A DNA stretch of 64,000 nt. Origin: Trileptium ribeirensis. Its lineage: Eukaryota; Nematoda; Enoplea; Enoplida; Thoracostomopsidae. The stretch lies in the NCBI GenBank assembly GCA_030248225.1, contig JASANE010012344.1, positions 1 to 64,000 of the forward strand. The letters are read 5' to 3'. Of this stretch, positions 16,640 through 26,980 are shown one piece after another. Under the pieces are notes generated by a model, which did no database searches, was not told the origin of the DNA, and worked only from the letters and a program-made list of their open reading frames with translations. Both the position numbers and the translations under genes were made by a program. Each line of letters opens with the position of its first letter. Within the stretch, counting starts at the first letter, position 1.

Positions 16640-19600
16640 AGTACCCGGGAGACGGACAACTGTCGCAGGACCGCCAGAACCTACTGGTGAGCCGACCCAC
16701 GGATCATCTTCAGCACCCGAACCACCCGACAGCCCCCCGCAGCCTCAGGAACCCCCGACCGCTCCAACACCACCTGCTCCTGGTGCGGCGAGTGAGAGCT
16801 CGACCCGTGCCACGGCTGGTACACCTGAACCCGCTAGACCACAGACGCTACCGACAACTACTAGACAGAGATACGGAGGTTTACCCGAAGTAGAGGAATT
16901 TGACACATTAATTAAGGTTGCTTACGCATGCGGACCACGAATACAATTACAACGCCCTGAACAGGTTTATGACACTGGAGAACACATCTACCTACCACAC
17001 TTCCAACAATACGAAGGGAGGAACCTTCTTAACTATTTACCATACATTCAACGCCGAGATAAACAATTCGGTCCTATTTGGTGGTACTTTCATACACGAC
17101 AGTCGCCCGCCGACGAAAAGGCAGCGACCGCCCTCAAAGTGGAAGCCCACCATTACAGGCTCTGCCCCGACACTGCCATTCTATACTTACACCCCATCAT
17201 GCCAAACGACCATAGACCAAAATTATGCGTACCCAGGTTGCTCATACGACAAATACTCAAGCATGAACACGACACACTGTTTGGCGGACATCCAGGTAGA
17301 GATCGACTGCTGAGCAAACTTAAACAATTCTATTATTGGGAGACCATGGGAAAGGATGTGGACGAATATGTCAAACCATGCGTACTCTGCCAGCGATCAC
17401 GCAACTTACCACAAAATGTTCGAGCCGCGCTCGGAGAGAACCCGTTGGCTAGTGCACCCATGCATCGCATGTTTGTTGATATACTGGACACTCGGGTGTT
17501 ATCCCGCAACGGAAACAGGTACGAAATTGCTTTTATCGACCAGTTCACAAAACTAGTAATTGCCGCTGCTTTACCGGACCAAACCGCTAAGAGTGTAGCC
17601 AAGGTCTTCGTCGAAGACGTGGTGTGCCGCTACGGCGCACCCGAGGAACTAGTCTCAGACCGAGGAGGATGTTTCGTCTCCGAGGTAATGGAAGCCTTGT
17701 GCGCTAGACTACATACTTTCAAACGCGAGACCCTGAGCTACAACCCGAAGGCAAATGGAGAAATCGAGCGCTTTAACCGTACACTACTATTTCTCCTAAA
17801 GGTAGCATTGCCCGAAAAGGACCATACTACATGGGACGAAGTCCTGCCGTATTGTATCATGTCCTACAATTCATCAGTACACGCTTCCACGCACTATCCA
17901 CCATTCATGCTCATGCACGGATTCCAACTCCGAGTACCGGGTGGAATCGAAACACAAACTGATTGGGGACGCTATCCCGGAGCGGAAGCATATCGCGCTA
18001 ACGTGCAACGCTGGTTGGCCACCATTAGAGACCAAGCCTATCGGTCCATGCAATCTGCTAGGGAATACAGGAAACGCTATTACAACCGCAGGATCAAAGT
18101 TCCGGACTACCGTGTTAATGACCATGTATGGGTCTATCGATACTACACTACACCAGGATTGTCGCGCAAACTAGAGCGTAGGTGGTGTGGACCATATCAA
18201 GTCACCAAAATAATGCTCCCCTGCATTTGCGTTAAACTCCCCGGACAACCTAATGCATCCGATCATGTCGTTCACATAAATCGCACCAAACCATGCTATC
18301 GCCCGCTAAATAGCTTCCCCGACGTGGCTGATTTACTCAAAGCAGTTCCTCCCGCATATATTGAGGCTGCGCTACAGGAACCCGGCGAAAGTATCCTCGC
18401 TGACATATATTTCGCTAGGGAATTACAGGCTGCTGATCCAGAAGCAGTAGACCGGTTGCGCCAGGAGATTGATGGTGCTTCCGACGTCGCTAGTGTAGAA
18501 ATTGGAGAGCCTAACTTAGAATACACGCAAGCACAAGCAGACATCCACCACGCCGCAGTTGAAAAGCTGACCATTCAGGCTCAAAGCTCACAAAACAGGC
18601 TTCCCCTTTGCGACCCCGATAGAACTCCAGATACCGAATGGCCCGCTATATCACAAGAACTCGCTACCCAGGACCCCGCTAAGTTACCCTACGCGCTTGA
18701 TAAACCACCAGGTACTTTCTCGCCTGAGTATGGACAACACACCGCCCCAGTAACTCTACGAGAGCAGGAACGAGTTGTTCGGACTGATGAGCCTACAAGG
18801 CCCCTGACGGTGAAACGCTCAGACAACGGTCGTGCACTACGACCATTCAATGTAAATGACTTAGGTCTCGTGGAATTACGCGCTTCACAGGACCCGGGCG
18901 AAAACTTGCCCCCCACTCCAGAACAAGCCGCATCCCCAACTGCAGCAGTCGAACATGCTGTCCAAACTTCAACGCTTACGCCTGCCCAGCGTCGAGCTGC
19001 AATCGCCACTCAAACATCCCGCAGTCCTCAGACACAACACTTAATGACCGAATCAGACAAGCCAGCTACACCATACCACACCTATTATGAGCCTACAGCG
19101 TCTTACGAACAACCATATTCTATACCTCGGCAGGCATACTCCACCCCACCTACGCCACTTCCACATACTCCCCTAATGCCACTGGGATTCGAAGCTACAA
19201 TAGAGGACTATGTTCCAGACGAATGGCACACACCATATCACACCCTTCCAAGACCACAACCCGTACAATCCGTCCCAATAACCAGCCAACCTCCACTGGA
19301 ACCCGCGCCAACACCGAAACCTAAGCCTAAACCACGACGAAAGCCAAATAAGGTTCCCGCGCCGACTAGTGAACAAGCATCATCCATAAGCTCGGAGACT
19401 ACCTCACCGGAAACAGCCGATTTTCCGACACCACCCCACCGGTGGAAAATCCCTCCCCTATTGTCACCCCTAGGGGAGCGTAGAACTAAGGACCCACAGG
19501 TACCATCCTTCGGTCGATGGACCATCCAGAGACAAAATGAGCTAGCACAGTGGGAATGGGAAATGCAAGAAATAAGGAGGAAGAGAGAGGAAGCCGCCCG

Positions 19601-20573
19601 CGCCCGAGGAGAAATACAGGATGCAACTGAACTAATGGAATACCTAAGGGGATCTCCCATACAATACATCCCATCGGAAGACCAAATAGCAGCCGACGGG
19701 ATTGTAGAAGAATTTGTTGAAAGTTTAGCTCGACAACGAGAAGCAAGTAAGCAGAGCACAAGTAAACAACGTCGACCTTCCGAGTCTTCGGAAGGTGGTC
19801 GACCGAAACGATTACGACCACGGACTGTAGACAAGGACGATGAGACAATATCAACCATTGGCGAATCAACCAAGGGCTCCTCTACCGGAAGGAAGGGAAG
19901 AGCGCCGCCGCGTAGCGCTCCCTCCACCCTCAAGAGAGTTCTGAGTCGACCATCGCGCGCCAAACCACGTCGACAAACCCCCGCTAGAGCCCAATCACAA
20001 GTTAGTTGGGAAGACGAGGAGGATGAGATGCCTCTAAGTCAACTTTTACCGGGACCTCGCCGGAGGCCCCACTTCGAACTCGACCCTCCAACAGAGGAGA
20101 GCGAGGGATCTCCTGAGATGGGACCCTTTGCACCCGAAGTTAAAGAGAGGGAAGAACCCCCACAACCTACTCGCCGACAGCCGCATAGACAAGCCAGGGA
20201 CCGTTGTCGTTGGTATGAAGAATACATACCATACGGAGAAGAAGCCCGAGTCGTAATGCCACGTTTGGACACCCGACGCTTAAAACCCCCGACTACGACA
20301 CCAGCTCGACGGACTATACCCCTCGCTCCACCGACTCGGCATCGTGACCCCGTCATGCCGATGGATTATCCATCTGGTAGTGCTCGTGCACGGCACGACA
20401 TGTTCGAACCTTTTAGGGACATCTTTGACGAACAAGACATCGAGGACATGTTGTCCGCACATCCGGACTTGGAACCCGACGAGGACAGTGGACAAAGACA
20501 ATTACGACCCGAAGATGTCGGACTGGAGGTGGTCCGACCTCCCAGACAACCGCCTCGTGAGAGACGGTTGTAA
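16548..20573 (+). CDS. pol: Integrase with GPY/F module and about 750-residue Pro-rich/basic C-terminal extension
   Basis: This region inserts element cDNA into the host genome. I start it at the ATG at 16548, where the true frame takes over from the RNase H frame; the frame itself is open from further upstream. Residues 30-110 are a Pro-rich linker. The zinc-binding module is H241-x6-H248-x29-C278-x2-C281 (nt 17268-17390). The catalytic triad is D311, D371, E407 (D-x59-D-x35-E). A GPY motif at residue 548 marks the usual Ty3-type C-terminal module. Beyond about residue 590 the protein carries on for some 750 residues: Pro-rich, then a charged coiled-coil-like stretch, basic clusters (for example RPKRLRPR) and acidic patches, with no recognised fold. 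Overlap with the upstream frame is 92 bases. The integrase call is firm; the function of the extension is unknown. Confidence 0.92.
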   Translation: MFGGPGYDPLPDPTRFIFYGDIDDPWPEGVEVPGRRTTVAGPPEPTGEPTHGSSSAPEPPDSPPQPQEPPTAPTPPAPGAASESSTRATAGTPEPARPQTLPTTTRQRYGGLPEVEEFDTLIKVAYACGPRIQLQRPEQVYDTGEHIYLPHFQQYEGRNLLNYLPYIQRRDKQFGPIWWYFHTRQSPADEKAATALKVEAHHYRLCPDTAILYLHPIMPNDHRPKLCVPRLLIRQILKHEHDTLFGGHPGRDRLLSKLKQFYYWETMGKDVDEYVKPCVLCQRSRNLPQNVRAALGENPLASAPMHRMFVDILDTRVLSRNGNRYEIAFIDQFTKLVIAAALPDQTAKSVAKVFVEDVVCRYGAPEELVSDRGGCFVSEVMEALCARLHTFKRETLSYNPKANGEIERFNRTLLFLLKVALPEKDHTTWDEVLPYCIMSYNSSVHASTHYPPFMLMHGFQLRVPGGIETQTDWGRYPGAEAYRANVQRWLATIRDQAYRSMQSAREYRKRYYNRRIKVPDYRVNDHVWVYRYYTTPGLSRKLERRWCGPYQVTKIMLPCICVKLPGQPNASDHVVHINRTKPCYRPLNSFPDVADLLKAVPPAYIEAALQEPGESILADIYFARELQAADPEAVDRLRQEIDGASDVASVEIGEPNLEYTQAQADIHHAAVEKLTIQAQSSQNRLPLCDPDRTPDTEWPAISQELATQDPAKLPYALDKPPGTFSPEYGQHTAPVTLREQERVVRTDEPTRPLTVKRSDNGRALRPFNVNDLGLVELRASQDPGENLPPTPEQAASPTAAVEHAVQTSTLTPAQRRAAIATQTSRSPQTQHLMTESDKPATPYHTYYEPTASYEQPYSIPRQAYSTPPTPLPHTPLMPLGFEATIEDYVPDEWHTPYHTLPRPQPVQSVPITSQPPLEPAPTPKPKPKPRRKPNKVPAPTSEQASSISSETTSPETADFPTPPHRWKIPPLLSPLGERRTKDPQVPSFGRWTIQRQNELAQWEWEMQEIRRKREEAARARGEIQDATELMEYLRGSPIQYIPSEDQIAADGIVEEFVESLARQREASKQSTSKQRRPSESSEGGRPKRLRPRTVDKDDETISTIGESTKGSSTGRKGRAPPRSAPSTLKRVLSRPSRAKPRRQTPARAQSQVSWEDEEDEMPLSQLLPGPRRRPHFELDPPTEESEGSPEMGPFAPEVKEREEPPQPTRRQPHRQARDRCRWYEEYIPYGEEARVVMPRLDTRRLKPPTTTPARRTIPLAPPTRHRDPVMPMDYPSGSARARHDMFEPFRDIFDEQDIEDMLSAHPDLEPDEDSGQRQLRPEDVGLEVVRPPRQPPRERRL

Positions 20574-20574
20574 T

Positions 20575-21831
20575 GTTCAAATCACTCAGGAAACATGCCT
20601 AGAAAGCTCGAGCTCCAGCCACCAAACTCCCTCAAGATCCGCCACTAATGGCGATGAATACTATTGCAGGAAACGCCGGATCAAATCATTCAAGGACATG
20701 GAACAAATTCCGCAACCTCGTGTACCGTACTATACTATCAACTACGGTGCGCCGATTGAAACGTTCCTGTCTAAAGGCACACACTGGCCGGAACTCTCAA
20801 ACATGGCTCCGTTAGGCCAAACCGTAAGCCAGTACCCCATCGAATACGCCTCGACGGAGCAAGGATACCAGCTCCTCGTCACCTATTTATTCGACGAGGA
20901 ACAGGCGAAACAGGACATATCGGACCTGAAAATGGGAGCTCGAGACGTGAAAGCCATCTCCCGTAGGAACAAACAAAAGTTCCTGGACCCAGAAACAACC
21001 GAGCGCCTCCGCCCAGTACTCCCTCACCTTATGCGGACGGTGCTGCTGGAAAAATTTTAAATCCCTCGGTTCAGAGACGCCCTACTGGCCACCGGATTTG
21101 CCCAGTTGCTCGAGGCGAACAGGTCCGATTCCTTCTAGGGAATTGGCCTAGGGCCAGAGGACATCACATTTGGCAAACGACCGCGACCATGCCACAATAT
21201 TATGGGTCGCCTATTGAAGGAGGTTCGATCCTTCCTCCGACATAATGTCGCCACTTGGCCAACGGTATTGATCCTGGGCGATTCGTTAGCGGCGCCCTTG
21301 GTCAATATGGCCGCTTCGCGTGGGTGGTTCGCCATGGCGTGGCCAGGAGCCACCCTGCAATTTCTAGTCCGATTGGCGACGTGCATTGCGACACCGCAGA
21401 CTAAAACGGTCATGATTCTTGGCGGATATAAGACGGCCCTACGAACCAAACCACATGAAGGTCGTTTGCTGGACACGCCCAGCAAAGTTATGCGTCGAGT
21501 GCGCCGGTACATATGTTCATTCGACTATCTTCTCAGCGATGGAGCACGAGCAATTATCGCCCCGCCGCCTCCACGTTGGAACATCGGACAGGACAATACG
21601 GTCGAATGGCACGATGAATTCACTAAACTATTTCAAGACATTAAATGGCAATTTCCCGACAGACTACGGAAATCGTCGATGCCAGATTATCCCCCCGAAC
21701 TAACCGAATTAGGTGCGTAGGAAGCCAATACCGGCCCCAACGAAGTTGTGGAGCCGTACATTGCTGAGCCCTACCTCGGATACTTCCATAGATGGGTTCA
21801 ACAGAACCTAGTGCCCAACAAGTGGGAGTAA
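20575..21831 (+). pseudogene. NADAR-domain protein fused to an SGNH/GDSL-like segment (three in-frame stops)
   Basis: One frame is open from before 20575 to the TAA at 21829 except for TAA 21058, TAG 21136 and TAG 21718. The likely start is the ATG at 20698. Nt about 20740-21235 match the NADAR (DUF1768, YbiA-like) fold in order: a LSNMAP motif, a STEQGYQ helix, VKAISRR, LMRTVLLEKF, then (after a stop) FRDALLATG, LLEAN, SDSF-stop-GIGLG where the family normally has Trp at the stop, and MGRLLKEVR. NADAR enzymes remove ADP-ribose from guanine in nucleic acids or act on related nucleotides. The Lys usually seen just after the YQ motif is not evident. Nt about 21245-21720 begin VLILGDSLA, a GDS-type block I, with a later Gly-rich strand and a PPPPRW loop, so an SGNH hydrolase-like fold is possible. 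The gene follows integrase, where env would normally be, and has not been described to me for such elements. NADAR confidence is high, SGNH low. Confidence 0.78.
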
Positions 21832-23591
21832 AACAGTAAGAAGGAATCCAGTTATGCCATTGCGACTACTGACTATCTAGGAATATTGTTCTGCCGACCA
21901 CTAAGAACACCTAGGATAAACCTACACCATGTGTACCATATTGTCTCGTTATGCTTGTCTAATCGCGTGTAGATAAATTTGATGCCGCATTTAACCACTT
22001 GTTTTGCATTGATATTCGTTATCTATCTTATCAGTTTTTACGTAACTTAACCATGGCACCATGGCAGGAAATTACACCAAACGATTGGGACTATCTCACA
22101 AAATTCTTTGAAAACCTAGTAAAAAGTCCTTTTTGTCCTTTATAAAATATAAGAGGAGGACTTTTCAGGACTTTTCAGGACGTAGAAATTGCTAGGATCT
22201 AAGGCGGACTCGTCGGAAATACGGCTAAATTTGCACCGGATAAAACATTTTGAGAAATTCCTCAAAAGCAACTAACTTCAAAATTAGCAGGCCAGGACCA
22301 CTATGTGTGGCTAAGACCAACGATGGTCAATAAAAGACTTTGACCATAATATAAATTAAACTAGATAACCAATCTCTCGTGTACCATACGATCCCATATT
22401 ATCTGTATTTATCTGTGTGGGTTAACTTATTCAGGGATGGTGGAACACGTTTACCGGACAAACATGGGTTATTTTTGAAGGGACCTCAGCCGATGGGGGG
22501 TCCCGAACTAGGACACTAGCGAGAGGAAATTGCATCCAACCCGAATAATTAAGTCTGAAAATTTCCATTTAAAAATATAAGAGATGTAACAGGCCCGTTC
22601 CGGCCCGTTACGTTTATTTTACATGACTTCGGCGTCAAAATGGCCTGGACGCGCCTTAAATCGAACCAGACACAGTTACTGGAACTAGGTTTTCATGTGT
22701 TGCCGGGTGCCATGGTCGTTGGTAATTGTTTCGGTAATATTGCTGTCTTGGTGTATCTATACCGTTATAAATGTGTTTCTGCCATTATTTTATGCCCTTG
22801 CATGTTTCATGATAATTGTGTATCCTGTAGGACGGATCCACTCAGATTACTCAGGTACGCTGATTAGGGCGAAGGTTCAAAGTTTGACAAGAATAGGAAA
22901 GAGATTCAAAATGGCACCGAGATGGAGAGTAGAACGGAACTCGACCGTTAGGAGATGTTTCCACGCTGAAATTCAAAATTTCGACCGTCCGGGAATAGGA
23001 GGCCTTTGACAATTTAAGGGATTGGGAAGTGATCGAAATCAAGACTCTCAATTTTACCTGGTTCGAGCAAACTATAGCCTAATGGTCGCAAAAGTAAGCT
23101 GAAACAAATGGGTTACGGTAGTTTCCGATTATTCGGAAAAGACGGACCTCGGGCCTGTTTATCGGCCCGTAACCGTCCAACGGTTCAGATTTACCGAAAA
23201 TGCCCCGAGTACGTTTCGGTAGAGAATTTTTCGGGCTTTCGAACGAGCCCAAAACATCACAAATTGCTGGAGGATTTCCTGAGATATTCTGGGGACGAAC
23301 AGGTGAACATTCAATTAACAGCCAATACTTACGCTGGGTTTGGCTGGAGGCAATGGTTCCGAGCGGACATAACCTAGGCTTATATGGAAATATAGCTATG
23401 CATATATATGTGTACTGCTTGATCTTCGTGACTCGCTGTGTCTATTTGTCCGCCCCACCGTACCAAAACCTTTCTTTTTATAGCACCCTTTGAAGCCCAA
23501 ATTTGCCTGACCACCATACTAACAACTGGTTTTTCTGGTAGCCCTCGGATGAGTGATTGAAAGTACGCGTGCTTGCAAGTAGTCTACCCAT
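21832..23591 (+). other. 3' noncoding region of the element, unique part
   Basis: About 1.76 kb after the last reading frame with only short, unconvincing frames. A near-tandem GGACTTTTCAGGACTTTTCAGGAC-type duplication occurs near 22157-22181. Base composition is intermediate between the coding part and the AT-rich flank. No gene or RNA was recognised. Confidence 0.6.
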
Positions 23592-26437
23592 CTAGGCACC
23601 TGGCGAGGCCACGCGGGTTTTGATCTGACCAGTCATCGTGCTGCCATATAACTTATTTCTTTGTTTTATAATGTACTACGAAAATTCCAACATAAAATCC
23701 CGCTTGTTTGGTATCAACTCCGTATTTGACCCCCGACCCTAACTGTGCTCATGCGACTCATTCTCAATACTCATTCTATTCGCCTGCCCCTGGCGAGTGC
23801 AACGATATCCGGCGGGTCTTTGTCCGACTCCGCGTTAGCCCGTTCTGACCGATAACGTGCCCCCCAAATTTGGCATACCGACTGCAAGTGGGTACAGACC
23901 AACCGAAAATTTATTCCCAACTCAAAAGCAGGCAAAACGCCCTCATCGCATTCGCCACGTCGAGACATCTTCAAAGATGCTCGGCGGGTCTCCGTCAGTC
24001 GCCCCGTTAACCCGGGACGGCCGAAAACATGCCCCCACCTTGACCGACACTCTCTTTATTAGTTGTGATTTTAGTACCCCCCTAACCGCTGCCGATAAGG
24101 CAGGGAAAACACCCCTCGTTTGAATCGCCTTTCCAAGGCGAGTTCAACGATGCCCGGCGGGCGTCGCTCAGCCCAACCGTTAGAGCGGGAAAGCCCGCTG
24201 AAACCCCGCATACTAATATATGTCGGAACCCAAAATTGGGTCCCGACCCGCCACTGCGTCCACCCCCTCGTGTTTGGTATCGTTCGGCCCCGCTCTTCGT
24301 CCTGGGACCGAATTTCGCCCCAGCCCCTCGAAATTCCCGCGGGAACCCCCTGACCCGACTCCCTTCCCGTGCCTTTTTTTTCGTTTTCCTTTTTCCTTTT
24401 TCACTCTCTCTAACCGACTTCTTTGGTCGGTTGTCGTTGCTGCTGTCGCTTTGTGTGTGTGTCGTTGTTGTTGTTGTTGCGGTTGCTGTGTTGTCGTGTT
24501 GTTGTTGTTGTTGTTGTTGTGGTTCTGCATGTTTCTAGTGTGAACTTGAGCGACCTTTCTGTCGCTCAGGTCGCCTGTGTGTCTCATGTGTTGTGTGTGT
24601 ATGTGTTCATGAGTATTGTGTACATGCATGTATGTGTATATATTTAGATATATATGGATATATATAATATATATAGTACATGAGGACATGACAAAAAACA
24701 GGACAGACAAGGACGGACATGTAAAATTCTATTAAATTTCTACGTTTTACGGACGGACTGGACGCCTAGGAATAGGAAAGACGGGTGGTAGATTTAGGGC
24801 CCTCCCGTGGGGTCCGGGAGTTCCTGAATAGGACCCCGGATAGATCGGAAGGTACCTGGGAATGTGCTGCGCCCCAAAACATGAAATAAGATCATTCCCG
24901 CCTTCGGTTCCCCCCCTTTCGGGACGTCTAAAGACGTCCTGCCGGGATATCTGAAAAGCCATTAGCTTGGAATGCTAGGAATGTTTGGCTTTATCTTGTA
25001 AGCCAACATATAAACGTGCAATGTTTGCACGTTTATCCATGGATAGGGCGACAAGATTTAACCCCAGATGGACTTTTGTTAAGCTTAATTAGGTGATGGA
25101 TGAGGCAGCTAACTCGCTAAATAGCAGAAATTTGGCTTTGAAGCGGCGAGTTAGCTGAGGAAAATTTGATGGATGAGGACCAGAACACAGAAAAGACATA
25201 TTCCAGCTTACTCTAAGTACTTTGTAGAGGGAAAAGATTTAAAATTTTGAAAATTTGACGGGTGATTTAGCAGCTTTCGTGGAACATTTGGGGTATAACG
25301 ACCAAGCTAAGTTAGGTAAGAGGTTTGAAAGATCTGAGTAATGGGTTTTAGACAAGTTTCTGACAAGAATTTGGGGATACAGATGGGCTAAAATCGGAGA
25401 ACTTTGGAGAAAACTCACAGATGGTCCACCTCCGAGTAATCGGAGGGTTCAAATTTGATGTCGGCGATTTCGATTGAAGCCGACTCTCTCTAAAGGGGAC
25501 CCAGGGTTTACGATAGCTGTCAAAAATAAAATTTGGGGAATTTTTCGATTGGGCACCCGGGTTTGACCTCGAAAAAGTGGGCGTCGAAAGAACGTCGCCG
25601 ATTGGATGGCGACAGAATCGCCATGCTTCAACATAGCAGAAAATTTTGAAGTGACGACTACCGCGTCGTCTCTTCGAATCAGTTCGACTTCGGCAGCGCG
25701 GAGTTCGGTCGACTTTACTGACCGACTCCGACGCTTTAGTTTTATTACATGGTGTCGTCTCAGCTTTTAGCTTTCTTGTGATTTGTTTTCTTGGTTTGGA
25801 ACGAGATTCGACGTTGGAGGACCCGTGCAGACATCTTTCGTCTCACGGAAGGGGACTAGCCCAGGCTGTCCCGGATCGAACTTAGTAAGTCAGGACGAGA
25901 GTCGAGCGCATGTGGGTTTATTTTCCCCCACTGATGACTGTAACAGACCGTTCATCAAAGTAACACTTTGTGGCAACAGTTGACATTCCCGTCCGTTAGT
26001 GGACGTTCCGTTTTACATGCTAACTTATTCTACCTTTCAAGTTTCTTGACAAACCTCCATCAGTCGAGTTTCGTTTTGGGCATCCTGAGCGAATGCACGG
26101 AAGGTGTTAAGTTGGGGACGACAAAGTTGAAGTAGCTCTGATTCCCCGTGGTCATAGGTAAGACAAACCGATGATGGACGCCTCTCGTCCATGTTTTACA
26201 TGATGCGTTGCTCTTGAGTTAGGGTAGTTGGATTTTTCCTGAGCCGAGCACGGTAAAATTTCCCCGATGATTTATAGGGACAGGCTTACGTGTTTGCGTT
26301 TCTGGTTTACGAAATTAGAGCTTAGTGGACCGTTCGATGCTCATGCCGCTGCTTGAGTTCGGACCGACGTTGCAGTTAGGGACGGAGGATTAGCCTCCGT
26401 CGGGCTTTAGAAAGCCCCAAAATTCCATTTATCAACC
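23592..26437 (+). repeat. Right arm of the 2.8-kb inverted repeat, within the element's 3' noncoding region
   Basis: Reverse complement of 1-2833. It lies about 540 bases upstream of the right LTR. It includes a simple-sequence tract (GTT repeats about 24440-24530, TA-rich 24640-24680) mirroring that of the left arm. A perfect short inverted motif, CTAAAGCCCGACGGAGG on one strand, sits near the outer end. No coding potential beyond low complexity. If transcribed together with the left arm it could form long double-stranded RNA. Confidence 0.85.
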
Positions 26438-26980
26438 GAGCAAAGGAAATTTGGGGAACCTCGAAAAGACTAAACAAATTCTAAGTGATTTCAGCTTGAG
26501 CATAAGGTATTGGCACTCCGAAAGGACCGATTTTATTTCAATCTTCACGCGATTTTGGCCAGTATTTGATTTGTTTGCCAACAGGACGGTTAATGCCAGC
26601 ATTACCTAAGGATCAGCTACCGGCATCCCGAGCCCTCGACAGCCCCTCATGACTAAACTTACTAGGCGTTTGTAAAAGAGACTGTCTCATCATGTTTGCT
26701 TCAAAATTGTCTCTGTTCCACTATTAAGTTCACCGACGCTCCGAATAGTACGTAGCAGTGGTTAAGCTCGGCGGTAGTGAATAGGAAAACTCGCCGTACT
26801 AAAACGAACCGTCCGCATGGTTAGGGACCACATTTCCACGCTATTCCCGCGTCCAGAAGCACGGCACCGTGCCCCGCCCTTAAACAAAAAAAATGGTCTA
26901 CAACATCCTCTTTTCAATAAATGAAAATCGCGACCATTCGCGACTCGTTTTGATCCCCACCCGAGCAAGTGCAAAACCCC
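26438..26980 (+). other. Unique segment between the inverted arm and the right LTR
   Basis: About 540 bases found once in the window; their counterpart on the left, if any, lies outside the window. It would contain the polypurine tract if the LTR begins near 26970, where a TG precedes CAAAACCCC. The bases before it (CCGAGCAAG) are only weakly purine-rich. No gene seen. Confidence 0.5.

Noticed and set aside
19238..19963. 241-codon minus-strand frame within the integrase extension
   Set aside because: It is a shadow of the Pro-rich, charged + strand frame with no independent motif.
20344..20574. Upstream part of the NADAR frame overlapping integrase
   Set aside because: Codons before about 20575 are read in another frame by the integrase protein and show no NADAR similarity. 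The gene is taken to start after it.
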